The notes beneath the pieces were generated by a model. That model did not search any database, was not told the origin of the DNA, and was given only the letters and a program-made list of their open reading frames with translations. The position numbers were made by a program, and so were the translations under genes. Positions 1-8,301 of a stretch of 44,895 nt of DNA are shown here, piece after piece; the stretch's first letter is position 1, and each line of letters starts with the position of its first letter. This DNA is from an uncultured Pseudomonadota bacterium (lineage in GTDB: Bacteria; Pseudomonadota; Alphaproteobacteria; RF32; CAG-239): the NCBI GenBank assembly GCA_949297185.1, contig CASFRM010000012.1, forward strand, positions 1-44,895, in the 5' to 3' direction.

Positions 1-683
1 TAGCTTTTGTGTGTAATGGCTAAAAATTCTCGGTTATTAATAATTGCAAGTTGGGTTAATTTATTAATCTGATTGTTTTTTGTATAAGGAATTTTGATAT
101 CCGGAGGCATATTGTCCATAAACCATCTGACAAATTGGCAAGATGTTAGTTTTTTTCCCTGTTTTTGATTAATCAAAAATTGTTGATATTGGATTTTTTT
201 GAAATATTCGCGAAACGGAGCATATTTTTTATCCCGAGACTGTGCTCTTTTTTGTGCTTCTTGAGAGCGATTTATTTTGCAAAGAACTTCAACCGATTCC
301 TTCCTACTATCTTGCCAGTGCCTTATTTCATCGGTTAAGGTTAATATTATCCAGTTGGTTATTTGGCTTTGCAAAGCTTTTGAATCCTGATTTTGATTAA
401 ATTTACGCAAGATAAAATCAAGTAGACGTAACTTATCTATCTCAATAACACTATTTGCCGATAAAAGTAATTCCGGCTCAACCTTAAAATAAGCTGCAAG
501 TTTAGAAATCTCCGGTGTTATCAGCTCCAAAGATGAATTCTCCATCATCTCCAAGGTTTTAAGAGGAATTTTAGTCTTTGCCGCCAAAGTTTTTAAGGAT
601 ATCTTCTTAAATTTGCGGAAAAAGGCAATTTTGTTACCGGTATTTAAAATATATTCTTCCCAAAGGCTGTGATTTTGAGGCAT
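1..683 (-). CDS. HTH (XRE-like) regulator, 3' end beyond window
   Basis: The reverse strand is open from an ATG at 683 to the window edge (227 codons, no stop), so the gene is partial. An AAGGAGAG ribosome binding site lies 7 bases upstream of the start. Residues about 14-65 look like a Cro/C1-type helix-turn-helix (KIAFFRKFKKISLKTLAAKT, then IPLKTLEMMENSS, then a PEISKLAAYFKVEPELLL segment). The rest is a Lys/Gln-rich, mostly helical region of unknown role with no recognised catalytic motif. It faces away from the integrase remnant and nuclease-like gene and could be the regulator of the island beside the tRNA gene, but that is inference. The HTH is moderately clear; the function is otherwise unknown. 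Confidence 0.7.
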   Translation of the reverse strand, partial: MPQNHSLWEEYILNTGNKIAFFRKFKKISLKTLAAKTKIPLKTLEMMENSSLELITPEISKLAAYFKVEPELLLSANSVIEIDKLRLLDFILRKFNQNQDSKALQSQITNWIILTLTDEIRHWQDSRKESVEVLCKINRSQEAQKRAQSRDKKYAPFREYFKKIQYQQFLINQKQGKKLTSCQFVRWFMDNMPPDIKIPYTKNNQINKLTQLAIINNREFLAITHKS

Positions 684-776
684 CAACTCTCTCCTTACAA
701 ATATTATCTTTATCTTATATAGGGAATAAATCATGCGGATACAACTAATGGAATTTATTAACTATTAAACACACAT

Positions 777-808
777 ACTTATTATAAATTTTATATTTTA
801 TAATAAGT
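777..808. repeat. 32-bp palindrome with 12-bp perfect arms
   Basis: Arms ACTTATTATAAA and TTTATAATAAGT flank an 8-base AT loop. It lies in the divergent intergenic region between the HTH regulator (starts at 683) and the integrase remnant (about 912). The size and position would suit an operator for a dimeric regulator or an mRNA hairpin. It lacks a GC-rich stem, so a terminator is unlikely. Confidence 0.5.
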
Positions 809-911
809 CCTTATTTTTCAAGGCTTTTAACAACAAATCCGTTGATGGTTAAAATAAAGTCATTATAATTTATATAAAATATTGTGTAATTATAATAACT
901 TGGAGAACATT

Positions 912-1163
912 GTGGGTATAGGAAAACAAGCAAAAATATTAAACTCAAAACAACAAACCATGGTCTTAGCTTATTTGGAAAATACAAGATATCCGCTCAG
1001 AAATAAAATAATGTTTTTACTGAGTTTCAAAGCCGGTTTAAGAGCTAAGGAAATATCCAGAGGAAAAGGCGCTCTAAAAACAATTGAAAAGTTTAATAAT
1101 TTTTGGGATACACATCCCAATTTCGATATAAACACTATAAAATCAGATAAAAAAGGAGAATAA
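912..1163 (+). pseudogene. Tyrosine recombinase/integrase N-terminal remnant
   Basis: The GTG at 912 has GGAG six bases upstream and is preferred to an upstream TTG at 882. Residues about 3-46 (GKQAKILNSKQQ, then YLENTRYPLRNKIMFLL, then SFKAGLRAKEIS) match the start of small tyrosine-recombinase/integrase proteins, in which the KAGLRAKEI segment contains the first catalytic Arg. Directly after KEIS the sequence changes to unrelated residues (RGKGALKTIEKF...) and stops. The rest of the catalytic domain, including the HxxR and Tyr motifs, is absent. I read it as a broken integrase fused by deletion to other sequence. It ends one base before the nuclease-like gene, for which it may still supply transcription. 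Confidence 0.65.
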
Positions 1164-1164
1164 A

Positions 1165-2181
1165 ATGGAGATACATTACTTTCAAAGATATCATTCTCAA
1201 GAAAATGTCAGTACAGCAAATACTATGCTACTTTTTTCAAGATTATATAATCATTCTCCTTCAAAATTTTATGATTTATTACAATACATAATGCAAACGG
1301 AAGGTAAATCTGTAAATTTTGAATTGAGTATTAAATTACAAGAAAGATCTCAAGATAGTGTGCCTGATGCTGTCATTTTTCAACCGAATTTTAAAATAGT
1401 TATAGAAACAAAACTTTATAATAATTTTGGAACCAAACAACTAGAACACCATTTGTCTTCTTTTCAAAATGATGGAGAAAAAATTCTTTTAACTTTAGAT
1501 CCGCAAGAGCTAAAAGAAGAGAAAAAAGAAGAAATCAAGAATATGATTAGAACTAAAAATCCTGATGTAAAACATATTCACTTATCTTTTGAAAAACTTA
1601 TTGAGCTTGTAAAAAATCTTATTGATTCTAATGATGATTTTTCCGATATCATTGAAGATTATGAAAAATATTGTTATGAAAGCAATCTTATCAGTGATAT
1701 GGACAAGAAGTTAGATATGAGACCATGCGGAACCTCATATAAAAGTAATGAGCGTCTAAAATTATATTATTGCCCTGCAGATAGAGGCTATAAAAAATGT
1801 AAATATCTTGGATTATATCAAAATAAAGAAATGCGCAACATTGGTGAAATTAAAGCAGTTTCTGTTGTAGAAGCCCAAAATAGAGATACAAACAATTTGA
1901 AATTTACAGCAATTGAGGGTGAATTAACAGAGGAAATGAAGGAAAATGCTAAACAAGCCTTTGAGGAGGCATATCAATATGGATATGATTTGACAAGGTG
2001 TCCACATCGTTTCTTCTTTGTAAATAAATTATACAATACATCATTTAAGAAAAAACAAGAAACACATCCACCTCTTGGTAAAAGAATTTTTAATTTGCAG
2101 GAAGTTCTAGGATTAGAAAAAAATCAAAAACTTCCTTCAACCGCAGAAATTGCCGAATTACTAAAAACAAAAGAATGGTAA
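1165..2181 (+). CDS. PD-(D/E)XK nuclease-like protein
   Basis: This 338-residue protein starts at an ATG with AAGGAG 7 bases upstream. The N-terminal 100 residues carry a PD-(D/E)XK-type pattern: D68 in VPDAVIF, then E81-T-K83 in KIVIETK, and a following Q92 in TKQLEHH, after a possible helix-borne Glu near residue 53-60. This is the usual arrangement of restriction-like nucleases. The C-terminal half (about 175-338) has no motif I recognise; it contains a YYCPADRGYKKCKYLG stretch and RCPHRFFFV, so it may form a separate recognition domain. No methylase is adjacent. Position beside an integrase remnant and a tRNA gene suggests an accessory or defence role. That role is inference; the nuclease fold is moderately supported. 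Confidence 0.6.
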   Translation: MEIHYFQRYHSQENVSTANTMLLFSRLYNHSPSKFYDLLQYIMQTEGKSVNFELSIKLQERSQDSVPDAVIFQPNFKIVIETKLYNNFGTKQLEHHLSSFQNDGEKILLTLDPQELKEEKKEEIKNMIRTKNPDVKHIHLSFEKLIELVKNLIDSNDDFSDIIEDYEKYCYESNLISDMDKKLDMRPCGTSYKSNERLKLYYCPADRGYKKCKYLGLYQNKEMRNIGEIKAVSVVEAQNRDTNNLKFTAIEGELTEEMKENAKQAFEEAYQYGYDLTRCPHRFFFVNKLYNTSFKKKQETHPPLGKRIFNLQEVLGLEKNQKLPSTAEIAELLKTKEW

Positions 2182-2212
2182 TAATAAATAATACAAAAAA
2201 ACCGATAAAACT

Positions 2213-2473
2213 ATGAATAACTATCAAATGCTTAATAAGGAACAATTTAAGATGTTGTGTGAACATCATAAGTTAATTCGTATTTTAACTGATGGTAAGA
2301 CACTTTATGCTTGGAATGCAGAAGAGGCTGAACATAAAGAAGTCAGAGCTAACTTACACTTAAGTGATGAGTTTGTCGGTTTTTTGTTTGAAAAAGGTGT
2401 GTTATGCAGCTCTATTAATGCAGTAGGTAGCCAAAACATAAAAGAAAAGCTGATAAAAAATTGGTTATCTTGA
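2213..2473 (+). CDS. Unknown 86-residue protein
   Basis: A small open frame 31 bases after the nuclease-like gene and on the same strand, probably co-transcribed. The first ATG (2213) has no clear ribosome binding site; an internal ATG at 2246 follows a weak AAGGA, so the true start is uncertain. There is no signal peptide or membrane segment. The sequence is polar with a LYAWNAEEAEHKEV stretch. I do not recognise a family. It could be a partner of the nuclease-like protein, judged only from proximity. Confidence 0.45.
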   Translation: MNNYQMLNKEQFKMLCEHHKLIRILTDGKTLYAWNAEEAEHKEVRANLHLSDEFVGFLFEKGVLCSSINAVGSQNIKEKLIKNWLS

Positions 2474-2545
2474 GTAATTATCCATACCAAATAAGCTAAA
2501 ATCACTATAAAACATATCATAAAGACAGCTAAAATACTCTAAAAA

Positions 2546-2575
2546 GTGGGACTATAGTGGGACAAATTGCCCCAC
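2546..2575. repeat. GTGGGAC direct repeat and imperfect palindrome
   Basis: GTGGGAC occurs at 2546-2552 and 2557-2563. The second copy starts a 19-base imperfect palindrome (GTGGGACAAATTGCCCCAC, 2557-2575). It sits between the island genes and the tRNA terminator. Such repeats can be recombinase or att-flanking sites at tRNA-borne islands; here that is only positional inference. Confidence 0.3.
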
Positions 2576-2581
2576 AAAGGC

Positions 2582-2615
2582 AAAAGAAAAAGGCTTTTGA
2601 TTTTTCAAAAGCCTT
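2582..2615 (-). terminator. Intrinsic terminator of the tRNA-fMet gene
   Basis: An 11-bp perfect stem (AAGGCTTTTGA/TCAAAAGCCTT, 2590-2615) with a 4-base loop lies just past the tRNA 3' end. Reading on the minus strand it is followed by a T-rich tract (2582-2590). Confidence 0.85.
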
Positions 2616-2624
2616 CTTTCTTGT

Positions 2625-2701
<77 letters not shown>

Positions 2702-2773
2702 ATAAACTGACATCTTTTTACGCTCATATTAACGCTTTGTCAAGTATTTATTTAAAACATTTTTATTGGCTAC

Positions 2774-2807
2774 AAAAAAGGGAGTGCGTTGTTACAACGC
2801 ATCTCCC
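2774..2807 (-). terminator. Intrinsic terminator of the cold-shock gene
   Basis: Inverted repeat GGGAG-TGCGTTG / CAACGCA-T-CTCCC (one bulged base, 3-base loop) placed 11 bases after the cold-shock stop codon. On the minus strand it is followed by a run of six T. Confidence 0.85.
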
Positions 2808-2817
2808 AAAAATACTT

Positions 2818-3024
2818 CTACAAGACCTTTATATTTCCGGCCGCAATACGACCTCTGTCATCATAGAGTTCGTAACCAACTTTTTGACCGTCTTCCAATC
2901 TCTTCAATCCAATTTTTTCAAGCTGTGTTACATGAAGAAAAATATCTTTATCACCTTTTATCTCAGGTTCAATAAAACCATATCCTTTCTTGCTGTTAAA
3001 CCATTTTATAGTACCGGTTAACAT
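2818..3024 (-). CDS. Cold-shock domain protein (CspA family)
   Basis: A 68-residue single cold-shock domain, the usual length for the family. RNP1 is seen as KGYGFIEP (about 13-20) and RNP2 as DIFLHVTQ (27-34), after the typical GTIKWFNSKK start. Such proteins bind single-stranded RNA/DNA and act as RNA chaperones in the cytoplasm. GGAGGA lies about 11 bases upstream of the start. An inverted repeat, AAGTGTA/TACACTT, lies about 45 bases upstream (3066-3084) in the leader/promoter area. The gene is monocistronic with its own terminator. Confidence 0.95.
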   Translation of the reverse strand: MLTGTIKWFNSKKGYGFIEPEIKGDKDIFLHVTQLEKIGLKRLEDGQKVGYELYDDRGRIAAGNIKVL

Positions 3025-3158
3025 TTCTCATATTCCTCCAATATAGAATAGTGTTAGTTCATAATAAGTGTATTTTTTACACTTACGTACTAATACTACT
3101 CTTAATTGAATATTTTGTATATATGTTATTTTTCGGTGTTTGATGTCGATTTTTTCGG

Positions 3159-4988
3159 CTATATTTTGATTTTTTTATCCAGTCTTTCCAACTCGTCAAT
3201 GTAGCTCGAAATAAGTCCTAGACCTTTGTTCCAAAAATCTGAGCTTTTAGCATCAAGGCCAAATGGCTTTAGCAAATCAGTATACTTTTTAACACCGGTT
3301 TCTGCCAACATTTTTAGGTATGTATCGGCAAAATCAGGTATCTTGTTTTCTTGATATACTTGATACAAAGAATTAACCAAGCAGTCGGCAAAAGAATAAG
3401 CATATACATAAAACGGCTTCCAAAAGAAGTGTCCGATTTGTGTCCAGTTATTTTCCGTAACCGCGTCAATATTTACAAATTCGCCCAAAGACGCAGCCAT
3501 TTCTTCTTTCCAAATTTGAGCAAGCCTTTCTTGCGAAACTTCACCGTTGCGTCTTTCGTTATGTGCTCTGGTCTCAAAAAAGTGAAAAGCAATTTGGCGA
3601 ATTGATGTATTTATCATATCATTCACTTTTCCGGCGATAAGACAAAGTCTCTCTTTGTCATCTTTTGCTTCCTTAAGCAAAGATTGAAAAGTTAGCATCT
3701 CGGCAAATACAGATGCTACTTCGGCCAGAGTTAAAGGTGTTGCATCGTTCAAATCGCCTTGTACGGTACTCAACCTCATATGACATCCGTGTCCCAATTC
3801 ATGAGCAAGGGTCAGAACATCATTTTGTTTGCCCACAAAATTTAGCATTAAGTACGGGTGATATCCGTTGGGCAAGGGCATTGCAAAAGCTCCGCTTCGT
3901 TTGCCTTGTCTTGGCGGAACATCAATCCAAGAATGTTTATCATCAAAAAAGTCTTTTGCCAAATCATACAATTTGGGAGAGAACTGTTTATATGCCTTTA
4001 GTACGATATCAACAGCTTGTTCCCAAGAATATTTGCGGTCGCTCTCAAACGGCAAGGGAGCGTTCCTGTCCCAATATTCAAGTTTTTTAACTTTTAGCCA
4101 TTTCGCTTTTAATTTATAGAAACGGTGCGCTATTTTTGCATAGTTATCTCTTACTGTTTGAGCCAAAGCTTCAACCGCCTTGTCGTCAACTCTGTTTGCC
4201 AAATTTTGAGACTCAACAGGGGTCTTAAAACCGCGTTTTATATCCTCAATAGCCTTATCTTTGATGACCATATTATAATTGAGAGTAAACAACGGGGCAT
4301 TTTCGCTGCATACACGAGCTATCTCTTTTCCTGCGGCAGCTCTTGTTTTAGCAGATTTATCCATAGTCAGTTTGCCAACCTCGGCATCATTATATTCTTT
4401 GCCGTTTACTTTATATTTTAATCTGGCAGAAGTTTCCTCATACAGTCTTTCCCAGCCTTCGCCGGAAGTAATAGATTTCTCGTGCAAAACTTCTTCTATT
4501 TCTTCTGAAAGCTCAAAATCCTTAAACAATCTTACGCGATTCAACCATGGCTTGTAGTATGCGGCATTTTTGTCTTTGAACCATTCCGTGATTTTGCTCT
4601 GCGGCAACTTGTTTATTTCCAAAGACAAAAATATTAAAGGTTTTGCATATTCATTCAAACTTTCGGATGTGTTTTGGTAAAAAGTCATGGCTTGAGGATT
4701 GTTCATTTGCGTAACCATATTTAAGTACGCAAAAACACCTATCTTGTTTGCCATTACTGAGTTTTGCTCATGATCCTGAGCCATTTTATAAAAATCAGCA
4801 GCACTGAGAGATGCGAGTTTGCCTTTATATTTTTTTGCAAATGCTGCTACGGATTTTTTATATCGCTGCAAATCTTGTTGTACTTTAGGATCATCAACGC
4901 CTTCGTACAAATCACTTAAATCCCAAGCTGGTAAGTCATTTTTATTTTGGCAACATTTCTTCATCGAAGTTTTGCAAGTTTTGTTCAT
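3159..4988 (-). CDS. pepF: Oligoendopeptidase F (peptidase family M3)
   Basis: This 609-residue cytoplasmic zinc metallopeptidase degrades oligopeptides. It has the M3 zinc site HELGHGCHM at about residue 393-401 and the family's C-terminal half with DAVTENNWTQIGHFFWKPFYVYAYSF. Length matches pepF-type M3B enzymes (about 600). The first ATG (4988) has an AGAGGA site 9 bases upstream and is preferred to the internal Met9. It overlaps the end of the upstream membrane-protein gene by 47 bases, suggesting co-transcription and coupling. The short Cys/Lys-rich N-terminus (KTSMKKCCQNK) is unusual for the family. Confidence 0.93.
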   Translation of the reverse strand: MNKTCKTSMKKCCQNKNDLPAWDLSDLYEGVDDPKVQQDLQRYKKSVAAFAKKYKGKLASLSAADFYKMAQDHEQNSVMANKIGVFAYLNMVTQMNNPQAMTFYQNTSESLNEYAKPLIFLSLEINKLPQSKITEWFKDKNAAYYKPWLNRVRLFKDFELSEEIEEVLHEKSITSGEGWERLYEETSARLKYKVNGKEYNDAEVGKLTMDKSAKTRAAAGKEIARVCSENAPLFTLNYNMVIKDKAIEDIKRGFKTPVESQNLANRVDDKAVEALAQTVRDNYAKIAHRFYKLKAKWLKVKKLEYWDRNAPLPFESDRKYSWEQAVDIVLKAYKQFSPKLYDLAKDFFDDKHSWIDVPPRQGKRSGAFAMPLPNGYHPYLMLNFVGKQNDVLTLAHELGHGCHMRLSTVQGDLNDATPLTLAEVASVFAEMLTFQSLLKEAKDDKERLCLIAGKVNDMINTSIRQIAFHFFETRAHNERRNGEVSQERLAQIWKEEMAASLGEFVNIDAVTENNWTQIGHFFWKPFYVYAYSFADCLVNSLYQVYQENKIPDFADTYLKMLAETGVKKYTDLLKPFGLDAKSSDFWNKGLGLISSYIDELERLDKKIKI

Positions 4989-5400
4989 TTTCTATTTCCT
5001 CTCTCAGCTTATGCAAATTATTCATTTCTTGTTTTGTATTTGGATACTTTTCCAGATACTCAGTCCTAGCTTTTTCATCAACAAAAGTATTTTCTGGCAG
5101 TTCTGGTTTAAATATATAATTGCTCCAAGGATAATCTTGTTTGTCATCTAACCACTGTAACACACCATCAGCTATTACTTTTGCATCACACCCTGAAGCC
5201 GAAAAGACAGTCTTTGCCGAGCACCACAACGCTCCGTTACAGGTTTCAAGATTATCTGCCAATTCTTTAGAGCACTTAACAAAACCACGCAGCTTTGTAT
5301 CTTGTTTTGGAGCTATCAAAACCAAAACCACAGATAACATAAACAACGCTGCGACCAAAAACACCAATGCAGCGAACCAGTTTCTTTTAATCCAACTCAT
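4942..5400 (-). CDS. Unknown single-pass membrane protein
   Basis: A 152-residue protein with one N-terminal membrane segment (about residues 9-30, WFAALVFLVAALFMLSVVLV) and a soluble, mostly periplasmic domain by topology. Four Cys in that domain (in KCSKE, TCNGALWCS and SGCDAK) could form disulfides. The C-terminus is charged and coiled-coil-like (residues 125-152). The end overlaps the start of pepF by 47 bases. I recognise no family. The upstream gene (GlmU-like) ends 14 bases before, so all three probably form one transcript. Confidence 0.7.
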   Translation of the reverse strand: MSWIKRNWFAALVFLVAALFMLSVVLVLIAPKQDTKLRGFVKCSKELADNLETCNGALWCSAKTVFSASGCDAKVIADGVLQWLDDKQDYPWSNYIFKPELPENTFVDEKARTEYLEKYPNTKQEMNNLHKLREEIENEQNLQNFDEEMLPK

Positions 5401-5414
5401 ACAGCAACTTATAT

Positions 5415-6152
5415 TTATTTTTTAGTTTTGCGTTTTTTTATTAATTTTTCCAATAATGCCAATTCTTCCAAAGTGTTTGCTGCCGACGCTTCTTCCACAG
5501 GACATTCCACGGCAGAGCACTTTAATCCCATTCTCAAGGCAACGGCAACGGCATCGGTTAAATAGTATTCATTAGCGGCATTGTCGTTACTGATTGCGGC
5601 CAAAATTTCAAATAGTTTTTCTCCATCAAAACACATAATTCCGGAATTGCAGAAGGTGATAGCCTTTTCAGCATCAGTTGCGTCCTTAAATTCCACAATT
5701 CTTTCCAGATTATCGCCATTCATAACCAAGCGGCCATACCTTGCCGGATCTTCCGGTCTGAATCCCATGCAGACAACAGCATATCCTTCGGCCCGTTTTT
5801 TCAACAGTTTTTTCATGCTTTCTTTGGTGTATAAAGGCTGATCGCCGAAGATAACCAAAATATCTCCTTTAAATCCGCAGAATTCAGAACGAGCAGCGCA
5901 AACAGCATGAGCTGTACCTAATTGTTTTTCTTGAACGCAAGTCGGATATGGTGCAACTTCTTGTTTTACGGCATCTCCGTCCGGAGCAACAACTACAACA
6001 ATTTTGTCAGCCTTGAGTTCTTCTAAGGTATCAATGATATGTCGTATCATCGGTTTTCCATCTACCGGCATCAACACTTTGGGCAGATTTGATTTCATTC
6101 TGGTTCCTTTTCCGGCACCCAAAATAATTGCTCCGATTGCATTTTCAGTCAT
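5415..6152 (-). CDS. GlmU-type nucleotidyltransferase domain, stand-alone
   Basis: A 245-residue protein equivalent to the N-terminal pyrophosphorylase half of GlmU, which makes UDP-GlcNAc from UTP and GlcNAc-1-P for cell-wall and LPS synthesis. The signature LGAGKGTRMKSNLPKVL is at 12-28, the QLGTAHAV motif at about 82-89, GDQPL at about 108, and EFKDATDAEK with NSG at about 154-172. A C-terminal left-handed beta-helix acetyltransferase half is absent: the protein ends in a basic KKRKTKK tail with its own stop. Substrate is therefore not certain; GlcNAc-1-P uridylyltransferase is most likely. AAGGAG lies about 10 bases upstream of the start. Confidence 0.85.
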   Translation of the reverse strand: MTENAIGAIILGAGKGTRMKSNLPKVLMPVDGKPMIRHIIDTLEELKADKIVVVVAPDGDAVKQEVAPYPTCVQEKQLGTAHAVCAARSEFCGFKGDILVIFGDQPLYTKESMKKLLKKRAEGYAVVCMGFRPEDPARYGRLVMNGDNLERIVEFKDATDAEKAITFCNSGIMCFDGEKLFEILAAISNDNAANEYYLTDAVAVALRMGLKCSAVECPVEEASAANTLEELALLEKLIKKRKTKK

Positions 6153-6240
6153 TATTCTTATACTCCTTTATAACTTTTTAACAAATTTTTGCCTACAATA
6201 TAGCAGCTATGATGAATCAGTTAACGCCGAGTGTCAAGTT

Positions 6241-8301
6241 ATGAGAAAACTTTTTTTTGCAATTTGTTTCAACTTTATTTTTATATGCAATCTTTTTGCA
6301 AAAGTTACGCCTATAAGCGGCTACGAGGGGATTACTTTCCAAAATCCCAAGCAGCAAGGTCCTGCAAAAATTCATGAGGTTGATGCTGACGAATTTAAGG
6401 ATTTTTTGGAACAAAGATTTTCCGAAGCCCAAAAGATAGAAGTAAAAAATCTCAATAAAAATTTTAGTATTGTTCGCGACGAAGCCGAAAAACAAAGTGG
6501 TGATTCCGCAGGAAAAAGCATCTTCGAAACTCTTTATGAGCAAGCTTTATCAAGAATACCATCATCTAAAGAAAACACCGGAGAAGAGATAGTTTCAGCA
6601 CAAGCTCAGGCGATTCCTAATATTACCGAGCAGGAACAAACTTGGCAGCAACAAAGTAATGTACCGATGATAGTGGCTTACTTACCTCCAAACAATACGC
6701 CGGAATATGTTCCGGCAATGGAGCATATTCCATATTTTATGAGCCTTTTAGAGGTGTTGCCGAGTGGTATGGTAAAGATAACCGAAACTGTAACTGTAGT
6801 TGCTAATGGCTACAAATTAAAAAAAGGACTAAGTAAAAAATTACCTCTTTATGCAAGCAATGTTTCCGGTAAAAAGCAAAAACTCGATTATTCTGTTATT
6901 GGCGTTAGCGTTAATGATATGCCTGTAAGTTATCACCTTAATGCCGACAATAATAATGTATATATGCTCCCTGAGCAAAATTATATTCTTGATCCGGGAG
7001 TATACACATACAAATTTGAATATGTTGTCGACAATTTGTTGTATAATCAAGGGGACTATTATCAACTTTACTGGGATATCGGCGGCAACGGGTGGAATAT
7101 GGTCGTAGACAGAGCCGGAGGAATTTTGATTTTGCCGCAAAAAGACGCTCTGATAGGCAGCACAGTTTTGTTAGGCGGTAAATATGGTTTGTACAATAAT
7201 CTTGTGAACATATCACCCAATGGTCCGACATCTCAGACCTATGTGGCATCACGCCCGCTATTTGTGAGCGAAGGGTTGCACTTAATAGCAAATATATCTC
7301 CCAAGGCGTTGCTTCCTGAAACATTATGGCAAAAGACCATAAGATACTTGTATGGTTATGGTGATATATGCTTTGCGGTATTAGGTCTTTTGGTTATAGC
7401 AATATCTTTTCTGATATCGTGGTATTATATCGGTAAAGACAAAGGTCAGCTAAGATTCAATCTTGAAAAATCACCTTTATTTTTGCGCCAACTTCTGTTT
7501 AATCGTTTTGACATGAAATCGGTATGCGGCTTTTTGCTCGAAGCCTACCGCAAAAACATAATAGACATACAGCAGTCAGGCGATGCAATTTTGCTCATAA
7601 AAAGAACCGATGATATGAGTTCTCTGCGGCGGACGGAGCAAAAAGCGTTAGGAAAGCTCTTTACAGCTCATGAAACGGTATTTAGAGTAAGTAGAGAAAC
7701 ACTTTTAAAATTTAAAAGATTTATAGCAGATTTGCATAAAGACGTGAATCTGCAGATGCTGTTTTTCCGCTTCAAAATAAACATTGGATACTTAATTTTT
7801 GGTACGGCTATGTTGCTATCAACCGAGATGTTCATATCCGGACTCAAATACAATTTTAGTCAAACTTTCACGGTTCTGTGTTTATCTAGTTTACTAAGTA
7901 TTTCATGTATATTTCTTTGGTATATTGGCACAAAAAAATGGATAAAATATTTAATCAGGACATTTGTGGTGTGTTTTGAACTTTTACTTCTGGTGATAAT
8001 GTCTGCGGTTATTCATCCTTTTGCGGCGGTATTATTGCTTGCAACAGCAGCAATTATAGTGTTGGCAATAGGAAATTATTCGCAAAGGTTTGGCCTTATG
8101 AAGCACTACATAAAAGAAGCAGGTAATTATAGAAATTATCTTCTGGAGCATCATGACAGCATAGTTCTAGGTAAAGGATTTATCAATCACCAAGCCGCTA
8201 TATGGGCTTTGGATTTGGCCGAAGAATTTAAGGTTGTTGGAGACAAAGAATATTATAAGATACCGGTCATGCAGTCAATTATAGATAAGTTTGGAAACTG
8301 A
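6241..8301 (+). CDS. DUF2207-type membrane protein
   Basis: I place the start at the ATG at 6241 (686 residues) because it begins a clean signal peptide (MRKLFFAICFNFIFICNLFA); the frame is open further upstream but that part resembles no protein. After a low-complexity linker (30-155) comes a beta-rich extracytoplasmic domain with DYYQLYWDIGGNGW (about 277-290), typical of DUF2207. A membrane helix lies at about 375-398 and further helices at about 510-530, 540-560 and 575-610, with cytoplasmic segments between them. The function of this family is unknown. It converges on the VirB8-like gene with no gap: its TGA directly abuts the neighbour's stop codon. Confidence 0.8.
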   Translation: MRKLFFAICFNFIFICNLFAKVTPISGYEGITFQNPKQQGPAKIHEVDADEFKDFLEQRFSEAQKIEVKNLNKNFSIVRDEAEKQSGDSAGKSIFETLYEQALSRIPSSKENTGEEIVSAQAQAIPNITEQEQTWQQQSNVPMIVAYLPPNNTPEYVPAMEHIPYFMSLLEVLPSGMVKITETVTVVANGYKLKKGLSKKLPLYASNVSGKKQKLDYSVIGVSVNDMPVSYHLNADNNNVYMLPEQNYILDPGVYTYKFEYVVDNLLYNQGDYYQLYWDIGGNGWNMVVDRAGGILILPQKDALIGSTVLLGGKYGLYNNLVNISPNGPTSQTYVASRPLFVSEGLHLIANISPKALLPETLWQKTIRYLYGYGDICFAVLGLLVIAISFLISWYYIGKDKGQLRFNLEKSPLFLRQLLFNRFDMKSVCGFLLEAYRKNIIDIQQSGDAILLIKRTDDMSSLRRTEQKALGKLFTAHETVFRVSRETLLKFKRFIADLHKDVNLQMLFFRFKINIGYLIFGTAMLLSTEMFISGLKYNFSQTFTVLCLSSLLSISCIFLWYIGTKKWIKYLIRTFVVCFELLLLVIMSAVIHPFAAVLLLATAAIIVLAIGNYSQRFGLMKHYIKEAGNYRNYLLEHHDSIVLGKGFINHQAAIWALDLAEEFKVVGDKEYYKIPVMQSIIDKFGN

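Noticed and set aside
6004-6240. N-terminal extension of the DUF2207-type protein
   Set aside because: It runs antisense over the GlmU-like gene's start and has no RBS; the ATG at 6241 starts a clear signal peptide.
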